This document shows, one piece after another, positions 1-4,937 of a stretch of 12,424 bases of DNA. The notes under the pieces were generated by a model. The model did no database searches. It was given only the letters and a program-made list of their open reading frames with translations, and was not told the origin of the DNA. The stretch covers positions 1,096 through 13,519 of the forward strand of contig DIZP01000049.1 of NCBI GenBank assembly GCA_002429375.1, given 5' to 3'. Every line of letters starts with the position of its first letter. Within the stretch, counting starts at the first letter, position 1. Position numbers and translations under genes: made by a program. The DNA is from a bacterium UBA6025 (GTDB taxonomy: Bacteria > Patescibacteriota > Saccharimonadia > Saccharimonadales > Saccharimonadaceae).

Positions 1-33
1 GTTCTCGTCTATACCGAACAGATATCGTAGTCA

Positions 34-63
34 TTGACGTAGCTACGGGGGTAAGGGTATAAT
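34..63 (+). promoter_or_regulatory. sigma70-type promoter of tRNA-Asn
   Basis: The hexamers TTGACG (34-39) and TATAAT (58-63) are separated by 18 bp. The -10 is a perfect consensus and the -35 matches five of six bases. The predicted start at about position 70 lies just before the mature tRNA 5' end at 75, so this is the promoter of the tRNA gene. It is in host DNA outside the integrated element. Confidence 0.85.
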
Positions 64-74
64 AACGTTTGTAT

Positions 75-149
75 TCCGACGTAGCTCAATGGTGGAGCAA
101 GAAGCTGTTAACTTCGAGGTTGCTGGTTCGAGTCCAGCCGTCGGAGCCA
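75..149 (+). tRNA. tRNA-Asn, anticodon GTT
   Basis: A complete cloverleaf can be drawn. The acceptor stem is 75-81 with 139-145 (TCCGACG/CGTCGGA), the D stem 84-87 with 95-98, the anticodon stem 100-104 with 112-116 (its top pair is an A-G mismatch), and the T stem 122-126 with 134-138 around a TTCGAGT loop. The anticodon GTT is at 107-109 (Asn). Discriminator G146 is followed by an encoded CCA (147-149). Bases from 132 onward coincide with the mobile element's attachment repeat, so integration leaves the tRNA sequence intact. Confidence 0.96.
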
Positions 150-1715
150 AGTTGATTTTAGAACCTCTTCGGAGGTTCTTTTTTGTTTTTCAATCTGTTG
201 ATTTGGAGAATTGAGCGGTTCTAACGCAAGAAATTGACGTTCTAGCGTAGAATAGTTTTCTTTGATCGGAATCAGCCAACTTACAGGGGTGAAGGCTAGT
301 TCCTTGTATAATAAGTCGAGTTTCTGACCGAACATTGTGATTAATTCTCTTCGTTCGGATATCTGACCGCCATTAAACTTATCTTGTGCCTTGCGAATGA
401 AATTAAGTAACGTGATCGTTTCTTTTGCCCCCTTGCAAGGGTTCGACTTCAAGCTCTTTAGCTTTGATTTGTTGGATTCCAACTCCTCAAGGAGCACCAT
501 TTTCTGCTCTAGATATTCGTTGTCGTCAATTAGGCCTCTTGTTCGCATTCCTAGTAGCTCCTTAAGCTCGCTATTGATGCGTCCAAGGCTCGATGAACGA
601 GAATCTATATCTTTACTACTTTGAGTCGTTTCCGTCTCATCAAGCTCTTTTAGTGCGTCTTCTGCCCATTCCAAAAACTTTGGGTGAATGTTATACAGAC
701 CAAGTTCGTTTATGACTTGCTCTTCTAGCTCCAATTCAGTTAAAGCGGGTTGTTTACATACGACATTTTTCTTTCGATGGGTACAATGATAATATGTGTA
801 AGCTTTGCCCTTCTTGTATTTGATCTCACCTGTTATTAAGCACTCACATTCACCACATTTCATAAGACCACGATAGGCAAGAGGTATTTTTTCATCTTTT
901 GCTCGTGGACTTGGTTCGCCCTGTAATCGATTAACAATAATTTGTTGTTCTTTGAATGTGATAATTGGTGGATGTGAACCTTGTCTCAATTCACCGTGCC
1001 ACATGAAGTAGCCAGTATAAAAGGGGTTCCGTAAGATATTGTAGAGAGTCGTCCGAATCATTTGATTCCCGCCGGAATGTTTGTGTTGGATAGACCTATA
1101 TCCGCGTATGTCATTGAGATAATTCATAGTTTCATTGATAGTTGCGCCCGCAAGCATTTTATCGAATGCCTCACGTATTAACGGTGCACGTACTTCGTCA
1201 AGTACGATTGTTTGAGTTAATAGATCATTCTTGTAGCCAGCGGGCGGGGTGCCTGGATAATGACCTTTATCGACTTTGCTATTAAGCCCTCGCTTTGTAT
1301 TCATGCTAAGATCACGGACATATTGATTTGCTGATCCCGTATCAACACTTAATACAAGAGCATTGTCGGTGGGCAAGTATAGGCGACTATATGTTCGGAT
1401 TTCTTTGATAACTTCATTTTGCAACAGGTGACTAATAAGACCTGAATCAACCGCATTCCTAGATAAACGATCTACGCTCCAGCACAAGATTGCGTCGGCT
1501 TCCCCTGCTTGAATCATCTTCATTACTCGTTCAAATACGGGGCGTACATAAGGGGATTTGGCTGATTTTGACTCTGATTCGATAGCAATGACATTAAGAC
1601 CGTATGTGACCGCTAGGCGCTCCATCTCATGAGTTTGATCATCAATGGACTGAACCTGTCGTTCATTACCTTCACTAGATTTGCGTGCGTACAGTACGTA
1701 CCTTAATTCCTTCAT
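108..1715 (-). CDS. large serine recombinase (integrase of the element)
   Basis: This recombinase presumably integrates and excises the island. I place the start at ATG 1713-1715: it has a GGGAGA Shine-Dalgarno, gives the canonical N-terminus MKELRYVLYARKSS, and the ATG 24 codons upstream has no ribosome-binding site. The product is 535 aa. The resolvase domain spans about residues 5-140, with catalytic serine candidate S13 in YARKSS and the DRLSRN motif at 82-87. The recombinase domain follows at about 160-265 (NILRNPFYTGY). A zinc ribbon has C287, C290, C292, C311 and C320. A charged helical, coiled-coil-like region follows at about 350-425. Oddly, the last 14 codons read through the attachment core and into the antisense of the tRNA, and the stop TAA (108-110) lies across the tRNA anticodon. 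The final residues (LDSNQQPRS) are therefore host-encoded and would change on excision. Serine recombinases less commonly use tRNA genes than tyrosine integrases do. Confidence 0.95.
   Translation of the reverse strand: MKELRYVLYARKSSEGNERQVQSIDDQTHEMERLAVTYGLNVIAIESESKSAKSPYVRPVFERVMKMIQAGEADAILCWSVDRLSRNAVDSGLISHLLQNEVIKEIRTYSRLYLPTDNALVLSVDTGSANQYVRDLSMNTKRGLNSKVDKGHYPGTPPAGYKNDLLTQTIVLDEVRAPLIREAFDKMLAGATINETMNYLNDIRGYRSIQHKHSGGNQMIRTTLYNILRNPFYTGYFMWHGELRQGSHPPIITFKEQQIIVNRLQGEPSPRAKDEKIPLAYRGLMKCGECECLITGEIKYKKGKAYTYYHCTHRKKNVVCKQPALTELELEEQVINELGLYNIHPKFLEWAEDALKELDETETTQSSKDIDSRSSSLGRINSELKELLGMRTRGLIDDNEYLEQKMVLLEELESNKSKLKSLKSNPCKGAKETITLLNFIRKAQDKFNGGQISERRELITMFGQKLDLLYKELAFTPVSWLIPIKENYSTLERQFLALEPLNSPNQQIEKQKRTSEEVLKSTWLRRLDSNQQPRS
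132..151. repeat. attL: left 20-bp attachment repeat
   Basis: The sequence GTCCAGCCGTCGGAGCCAAG covers the 3' side of the tRNA-Asn T arm, the acceptor 3' strand, CCA and two following bases. It recurs exactly at 10100-10119 in the same orientation, and the bases on both sides of the two copies differ. This is the expected footprint of site-specific integration at a tRNA 3' end. The exact crossover dinucleotide cannot be deduced from one junction pair. Confidence 0.88.
160..186 (+). terminator. element-borne terminator of tRNA-Asn
   Basis: The stem AGAACCTC/GAGGTTCT closes a TTCG tetraloop (168-171) and is followed by a run of T. It lies 10 bases after the tRNA, on the element side of attL. 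It replaces the terminator displaced to 10120-10156. It also lies inside the antisense 3' coding end of the recombinase. Confidence 0.9.
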
Positions 1716-1737
1716 ATATTTCTCCCAGAACTTAAAA

Positions 1738-1832
1738 GAGGCGACCTGTTGCACACAACTCGAAAAGAATTGTACAGGCCGCCTCATTTAAGAAGACGAA
1801 ATACATTTATATCTTTTCGTAAGTTGTGTGCA
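1738..1832 (-). promoter_or_regulatory. recombinase leader with interleaved inverted repeats
   Basis: Reading toward the recombinase, four segments occur in the order A-B-A'-B'. A (1832-1812) pairs with A' (1768-1750): TCTTTTCG...GTTGTGTGCA matches over about 19 bp with two extra bases in one arm. B (1785-1774, GAGGCGGCCTGT) pairs with B' (1749-1738, ACAGGTCGCCTC), 11 of 12 positions. A' lies inside the B/B' loop, so the two helices are either interleaved as a pseudoknot or mutually exclusive. B' is followed by TTTT in the sense direction, so B/B' resembles an intrinsic terminator 23 bases before the start codon. An attenuator or protein-binding leader controlling the recombinase is my inference. 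The repeats could alternatively act as DNA binding sites. Confidence 0.6.
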
Positions 1833-1870
1833 CTCTTACTTTACTATTAAAACTTCACGTTGCATATATT

Positions 1871-2158
1871 CTATGGTTTAATAATTGGCTCCATCTCAAG
1901 ATATGCTTCGATCTGCTTAATACAGGCCGTTTGAACCTCTTCCCACAGGGGTTGATTCGTGTCAAAAGTTATATCTTTGTAGTATTTAGCACCAACCTTA
2001 TGCGCCGGGGTAGTCACGTACCATTTTTCCCCAGGAACGATTGAATTTTGCACCAACATCCCCATAATATGAATACCTACGTCAAATACAGACACCTTTA
2101 GACGATATCGCCCTTTTCCTGAATCGCCCAATACATCCACTTTTATTTTATGGATCAT
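1871..2158 (-). CDS. SpoVG-like 95-aa protein
   Basis: The 95-aa product has hydrophobic strands and a pattern reminiscent of the SpoVG family of small nucleic-acid-binding regulators. A beta-strand segment (VGIHIMGMLVQNS) is followed by WYVTTPAHKVGAKYYKDITF and then a C-terminal helix (about residues 70-90). SpoVG proteins have the comparable order of an 'I..G..V' strand, an 'F..MPS.K' motif, a 'RDI.HPI' motif and a helix. The match is by eye and weak. The start ATG has an AGAGG site nine bases upstream and overlaps the stop of the preceding 47-aa ORF as ATGA, which implies translational coupling. It may be a DNA/RNA-binding regulator of the element. Any small alpha/beta protein of unknown function remains possible. 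Confidence 0.6.
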   Translation of the reverse strand: MIHKIKVDVLGDSGKGRYRLKVSVFDVGIHIMGMLVQNSIVPGEKWYVTTPAHKVGAKYYKDITFDTNQPLWEEVQTACIKQIEAYLEMEPIIKP

Positions 2159-2298
2159 ATTTGTTTTCCTCTCAAAATTAAGAGAACTCTTAATAGGTGA
2201 AGGGCGTCGATTTTTGCACGTTCGAAACTAATCTCAATACCGAGATATTCTTTGTGTATATTTTGGTATTGGACAATTCTCTGATTTGAAATGGTCAT
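2155..2298 (-). CDS. 47-aa small protein coupled to the SpoVG-like gene
   Basis: I do not recognise this product. It runs from ATG 2296-2298 to TGA 2155-2157, and the stop overlaps the next gene's start as ATGA. A GGAG site (2306-2309) lies seven bases upstream of the ATG. The peptide begins MTISNQRIVQYQNIHKEYLG and ends with a basic amphipathic helix-like segment (ALHLLRVLLILRGKQI). No cysteine or signal peptide is visible. The good ribosome-binding site, the overlap and the shared promoter region argue that it is translated. An overlapping alternative ATG at 2300 in another frame gives only a short peptide. Confidence 0.5.
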   Translation of the reverse strand: MTISNQRIVQYQNIHKEYLGIEISFERAKIDALHLLRVLLILRGKQI

Positions 2299-2316
2299 AC
2301 ATTTTCTCCAGTAAAA

Positions 2317-2328
2317 CCAAGCGCTTGG
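2317..2328. promoter_or_regulatory. 12-bp palindrome upstream of the small operon
   Basis: CCAAGCGCTTGG is a perfect palindrome 19 bases upstream of the 47-aa gene's start. On the minus strand it directly follows a TATATA -10-like hexamer (2335-2340), which would put it near the transcription start. Its loop would be too tight for a terminator, so a repressor-binding site is the likelier reading. Confidence 0.45.
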
Positions 2329-2364
2329 CACTTTTTATATAGTGCGCATTTCGAACTATAAGAC

Positions 2365-2379
2365 CATATGTCCTATAGG
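2365..2379. promoter_or_regulatory. CATATG-T-CCTATAGG operator-like site
   Basis: CATATG (2365-2370) is followed after one base by the palindrome CCTATAGG (2372-2379). The same pair occurs upstream of the 280-aa gene at 3337-3360. Here it lies upstream of the 47-aa/SpoVG-like unit, between it and the end of the 280-aa gene. A shared regulator of both units is inferred. Confidence 0.45.
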
Positions 2380-2381
2380 GT

Positions 2382-3224
2382 TTATGATTCCCGTTTGAAT
2401 GTCGATTCTAAACTGTAGCGGTGAAGACTTTTCCGTTTTTGCATACGAGCAGACGTTAGGTTATTCTTGATTTTTGTTGTCTCTTCAAAATGCTCGATCA
2501 GATAATTGTGAATTTGTTTTGGCAATAATGTCGCGGGCAGGTTAATGGCAATTCTGTTTCGAGATGATTCTAAAAATATCTGATCCTTCAGCATTTTATC
2601 AAATCCAACACCTCTTAGGGTGTCTTGGAGCGATTTCACTACTGTTCCGGTGTATTCACCTAATTCTTTGATCCTATTCTTCTCGTCGAGCGTGACAGCC
2701 CCGAATTCACATAATGTAGACAATACCTTATGTGCCACTAGTTCTTCGTAAAATAAGCGCAGAGGATAACGGCCTTTTTCGGACTCGAGCCAAAACACTG
2801 CGTCGTCGGAAACGGAAAATACACAGTTAAATGATTCTCTCTTTTCGGCCTGAATAGATTTATATCGATAAACTACCTTGTTATAAAACCGGTAGAGCAA
2901 AGCTTTATTTTGAACACTTACTAGCCATTCCGATACCATTCTGTGTTTTGGTTTGCCTTTAAGGGGAAGTATATATTCTTCAACACCTCCCCCGTCGCCA
3001 TAGTGGATATTAATAATTTTTTCAAATACTAAGTATTGCAACACCTGGTGGGCATAATAATCATATTCGATGCTCGGAAGATATTCTTGGTTAAATGATT
3101 GAACATAAAACTCTTCACCTTGACTGACATTGTTTGTCCTTGTTATTTCGATCAATTGACCGATTACCCAAATAGTATGAGGTGAAACTGGAAATTCATA
3201 GGGTATTGTTCGTTTTGCGACCAT
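2382..3224 (-). CDS. unknown 280-aa protein
   Basis: I do not recognise this protein. The chosen start is ATG 3222-3224, which has an AGGGAG site five bases upstream. A longer frame to TTG 3278 lacks such a site and reads through promoter-like DNA. The product begins MVAKRTIPYEFPVSPHTIWV. It has no signal peptide or transmembrane segment. It looks like a mixed alpha/beta cytoplasmic protein with a strongly basic C-terminus (TKIKNNLTSARMQKRKSLHR), suggesting nucleic-acid binding. A segment VLQYLVFEKIINIHYGDGGG could be the end of a winged-helix unit, but this is weak. The motif CCTATAGG sits upstream and again just beyond its stop. It could be the element's regulator or a replication-related protein. 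Neither is shown. Confidence 0.7.
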   Translation of the reverse strand: MVAKRTIPYEFPVSPHTIWVIGQLIEITRTNNVSQGEEFYVQSFNQEYLPSIEYDYYAHQVLQYLVFEKIINIHYGDGGGVEEYILPLKGKPKHRMVSEWLVSVQNKALLYRFYNKVVYRYKSIQAEKRESFNCVFSVSDDAVFWLESEKGRYPLRLFYEELVAHKVLSTLCEFGAVTLDEKNRIKELGEYTGTVVKSLQDTLRGVGFDKMLKDQIFLESSRNRIAINLPATLLPKQIHNYLIEHFEETTKIKNNLTSARMQKRKSLHRYSLESTFKRES

Positions 3225-3558
3225 GCTCTCCCTATAATAACCTTCACGTAGAAAAAACGGCAACAGGCCAAAAGACAAAAGGCTGATAATAAATTATCTT
3301 CTTTAAGACATAGCTACATACAGTAGATACTACTAACATATGCCTATAGGAACCTATAGGGGAATTATTATTATTTTTTGTGTGCGCACTAAGTACAGAA
3401 ATAAGAAGGACGGAAGAGAAGGTAGGGTATAGTTCTAACTTCATTCAGGAGGGGGGAGAGGATTACGAACAGACGTAGAGCATGAGCAAGTGCCGGGTTG
3501 TTTAACAGATGAGACTGTTTAAAGTATTAGTATACTAGCTCAATCCTCACTACTGTTT
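3225..3558. other. gene-free divergent intergenic region
   Basis: This stretch separates the minus-strand 280-aa gene from the plus-strand RNA and membrane-protein genes. It holds the double CCTATAGG site, a purine-only G-rich run (AGGAGGGGGGAGAGG, about 3447-3460) and an imperfect hairpin TTTAACAG/CTGTTTAAA (about 3500-3522). The G-run resembles a ribosome-binding site, but only a 7-codon frame follows it. I see no protein gene here. A 66-codon minus frame at 3244-3444 has no Shine-Dalgarno site and looks spurious. Confidence 0.5.
3337..3360. promoter_or_regulatory. double CCTATAGG operator-like site with CATATG
   Basis: CATATG (3337-3342) is joined directly to CCTATAGG (3343-3350), and a second CCTATAGG follows two bases later (3353-3360), so the palindromes repeat with a 10-bp period, about one helical turn. 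The site lies 113 bp upstream of the 280-aa gene. The same arrangement with a single palindrome is at 2365-2379. Confidence 0.5.
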
Positions 3559-3564
3559 TATACT
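3559..3564 (+). promoter_or_regulatory. -10 element of the pseudoknot RNA
   Basis: TATACT lies six bases before G3571, the first base of the closing stem of the RNA candidate. A second TATACT occurs at 3531-3536. No good -35 hexamer is visible at 17 bp from either, so the promoter may depend on an activator. The start assignment rests on the match between the predicted transcript 5' end and the stem. Confidence 0.4.
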
Positions 3565-3570
3565 TAAATA

Positions 3571-3697
3571 GTCTAAACCAGTTGAAGCGATACATTCTAC
3601 ATGTGTCGAGTTTGTGTCTATCAATGGGCACCCCTCGACAAAACAGTTGGGACACAATCTCTTCTGCTGGTTTAGACACCTAGAGCGGGTGTCCTTT
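3571..3697 (+). ncRNA. pseudoknot-capable structured RNA or leader
   Basis: A closing stem pairs GTCTAAACCAG (3571-3581) with CTGGTTTAGAC (3667-3677), 11 perfect base pairs. It continues past a 2x2 internal loop with GAAG (3584-3587) and CTTC (3661-3664). Inside, TGTCGAG (3604-3610) pairs with CTCGACA (3634-3640). The loop of that hairpin contains TTGTGTC (3612-3618), which pairs perfectly with GACACAA (3651-3657), giving a classic H-type pseudoknot. A terminator hairpin follows and shares three bases with the closing stem. It could be an independent small RNA, or a riboswitch-like leader of the 182-aa gene. It does not match any RNA family I know. It has a different layout from the retron-type candidate downstream. 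Confidence 0.55.
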
Positions 3698-3698
3698 T
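3675..3698 (+). terminator. intrinsic terminator after the pseudoknot RNA
   Basis: GACACC (3675-3680) pairs with GGTGTC (3688-3693) around a seven-base loop, followed by CTTTT. Its first three bases are also the last three of the RNA's closing stem, so the terminator and full closing stem compete slightly. Transcription of the 182-aa gene would require read-through. Confidence 0.65.
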
Positions 3699-3722
3699 AT
3701 ATCCCGCAGAAAGTAGGGATAT
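3699..3722 (+). promoter_or_regulatory. hairpin covering the start of the 182-aa gene
   Basis: ATATCCC (3699-3705) is complementary to GGGATAT (3716-3722), which includes the GGG of the likely ribosome-binding site and the first two bases of the ATG. Folding would hide the start codon. This suggests translational control or dependence on the upstream RNA fold. Confidence 0.5.
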
Positions 3723-4269
3723 GTTAAAACGAATAGCAATCATGATTGGGTTATCCGCGGTTCTAGCGCTTATTGTATTTGCGATTATATTTATTCCAAG
3801 CGGAACGGCCAAACCAAGTACAGTTAATGACTATACAGTCAGTAAGGCCTATCTAAGCAAGAATAGCGAAAGTTATGCCCGTTGTTACAACTCTATTAAT
3901 TACGGTACGTCCGTTTTGACCGACGTACGGCTGGCGATACTAAGCGAGAACTTTTCCAACGGCTCGGTTACCTCTGCCCGGCTAGATACAGTCCAAGCGT
4001 CTTTTATGAAAACAGTCGAAGATAGATGTCGTAAAACAGTTGATGCTTACGAAAATGCGTACGACAAAGCGAATCGATCCCTTACGCAGATAAAAGAAGC
4101 CGAGACGTCGTGGTGGACGCTTGTGGCGGGATCTCCCGGACGTGAACTTACTACTGATAGTCTTGGTGACTATTCGCTGGCCAGGGTGCGCATGACAGTA
4201 GCCCTCAACGACGTTGTGTTTACGAATCAAGAAGCAAAACAATATTTCAAAACACAGCTAGGTCTATAG
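3721..4269 (+). CDS. membrane-anchored 182-aa protein, unknown function
   Basis: I do not recognise the family. Residues 3-27 form a single hydrophobic segment after a short basic N-terminus (MLKR), so the protein is probably anchored in the membrane with about 155 residues outside the cytoplasm. No lipobox is visible. The exported part is polar and helix-rich, with two cysteines (in YARCYNS and DRCRKTV) that could form a disulfide. A tandem of charged segments around residues 95-130 suggests a helical bundle. The gene follows a terminator and a start-codon hairpin, so its expression may be tightly controlled. Its Shine-Dalgarno (AGAAAG or GTAGGG) is weak or very close. The helical-bundle look slightly recalls LemA-like proteins, but I see no convincing motif. 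Confidence 0.7.
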   Translation: MLKRIAIMIGLSAVLALIVFAIIFIPSGTAKPSTVNDYTVSKAYLSKNSESYARCYNSINYGTSVLTDVRLAILSENFSNGSVTSARLDTVQASFMKTVEDRCRKTVDAYENAYDKANRSLTQIKEAETSWWTLVAGSPGRELTTDSLGDYSLARVRMTVALNDVVFTNQEAKQYFKTQLGL

Positions 4270-4370
4270 GTTAACGAAGAGGTCTTAAAATAATCCCCCA
4301 ATGTCACTACTGGCCCTAAGGGAGTATAATGTAATAGCCTAGCAATGCTAGCGATCTTTCACTTCTATAT
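4270..4370 (+). other. spacer before the retron-like RNA
   Basis: No gene is visible. The stretch contains the short inverted repeat CTAGC-AAT-GCTAG (4340-4352) but no T-run after it and no convincing terminator for the 182-aa gene. TATAAT at 4325-4330 is a possible -10 for the downstream RNA unit, without a clear -35. Confidence 0.35.
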
Positions 4371-4644
4371 CTTTTTAACGTTAGACAACAGCAACTATGC
4401 TGTCAAATAGTCCCTCCAAATACCACTAGTGGTAGCTGTGTGTGGCCTAGGTAATGTAGTTCGGATACGCACGTCACTGGATTAATACGACAAGATATTT
4501 TATGTTTTGTTTGTAACATTTCAGAGGCGGAACGGATCCACCTATTCTAAACGTGAAGAAATTCATGTTGCGTTAGCTTTTGTTAACTCAAAACTACGCA
4601 GACGGATATCAGCTTTGTACTTTTATGCACGGGGCGTTAAAGAG
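4371..4644 (+). ncRNA. candidate retron msr-msd RNA
   Basis: CTTTTTAACG (4371-4380) can pair with CGTTAAAGAG (4635-4644) over ten contiguous positions, one being G-U. This resembles the a1/a2 pair that closes retron RNAs. The a1-like arm is followed at once by TTAG (4381-4384), matching the position of the branching guanosine in Eco1-type retrons (TTAGC there, TTAGA here). Inside lie successive hairpins: ACAGCA/TGCTGT (4388-4403), the palindrome TACCACTAGTGGTA (4421-4434), ATGTT/AACAT (4502-4519), AGGCGGA/TCCACCT (4525-4543), AACGTGAA-GAAA-TTCATGTT (4550-4569), and an 11-bp imperfect stem (4570-4599). At about 274 nt it is longer than many retron RNAs. It lies 38 bases before the small membrane protein that precedes the reverse transcriptase. 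The retron assignment is inference, and the msd boundaries are not resolved. Confidence 0.45.
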
Positions 4645-4682
4645 GGGACGTACCATTAAGTGACGTTCAGAAGGAGTTGTTG

Positions 4683-4937
4683 ATGCAAATCTCAACAGAA
4701 AATGAAAGGAAGATAAAGTACAAGCATAGTAAAAACTATCGCGAAATAAGTATTTTATCAAGAAGAGTAACCATATTTAAGATGTCGAGGCCGAAATTTC
4801 GCGCCAAAACAATGAAGGTCTGGCTAGTCGTATTGGTAATTATACGTTTGGCGCTGGAAGTAGCTGTAGAGCTGATAGGTTCCGGTAAGTGCCGCATGAT
4901 GCGACTTTTACCGGAACCAGTTTTGTATGAAGTATAA
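4683..4937 (+). CDS. small one-TM protein encoded just before the RT
   Basis: This 84-aa protein starts at ATG 4683 with an excellent AAGGAG site (4671-4676); TTG codons at 4677 and 4680 are less likely starts. The first 45 residues are polar and basic. Residues 46-66 (VWLVVLVIIRLALEVAVELI) are hydrophobic enough for one membrane helix, though it carries R55, E59 and E63. The C-terminal tail is encoded by the strong hairpin 4879-4919. It overlaps the reverse transcriptase start by 11 bases. A small membrane protein beside a retron RT is consistent with a pore-forming or membrane-damaging effector, as in known retrons with transmembrane effectors. I cannot match it to one of them. It might instead be a leader ORF needed only to couple translation of the RT. 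Confidence 0.55.
   Translation: MQISTENERKIKYKHSKNYREISILSRRVTIFKMSRPKFRAKTMKVWLVVLVIIRLALEVAVELIGSGKCRMMRLLPEPVLYEV
4879..4919 (+). promoter_or_regulatory. long hairpin before the RT start codon
   Basis: GGTTCCGGTAA (4879-4889) pairs with TTACCGGAACC (4909-4919), with an inner CGCA/TGCG stem. It lies within the end of the small ORF and ends eight bases before the RT ATG. It contains the only purine-rich sequence (CCGGAA) that could serve as a ribosome-binding site, so RT translation probably depends on ribosomes arriving from the upstream ORF. A short T stretch follows (GTTTTG), so weak termination is also possible. It could conceivably belong to an msd instead. Confidence 0.6.

Noticed and set aside
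1716..1787. N-terminal extension of the recombinase to the upstream ATG
   Set aside because: The extension lacks a ribosome-binding site, is encoded by the hairpin leader, and does not resemble the family N-terminus.
3244..3444. 66-codon minus frame upstream of the 280-aa gene
   Set aside because: It has no Shine-Dalgarno, an odd composition, and it overlaps the operator region and the start of the 280-aa gene.
3571..3697. Pseudoknot RNA as the retron msr-msd
   Set aside because: It is closed by a good stem but lacks TTAG/AGC after the first arm, is followed by its own terminator, and is separated from the RT by two genes and the better candidate.
4484..4492. TAATACGAC resembling a T7-type promoter
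   Set aside because: Only nine bases match and the initiation region differs. No phage-type RNA polymerase is present.
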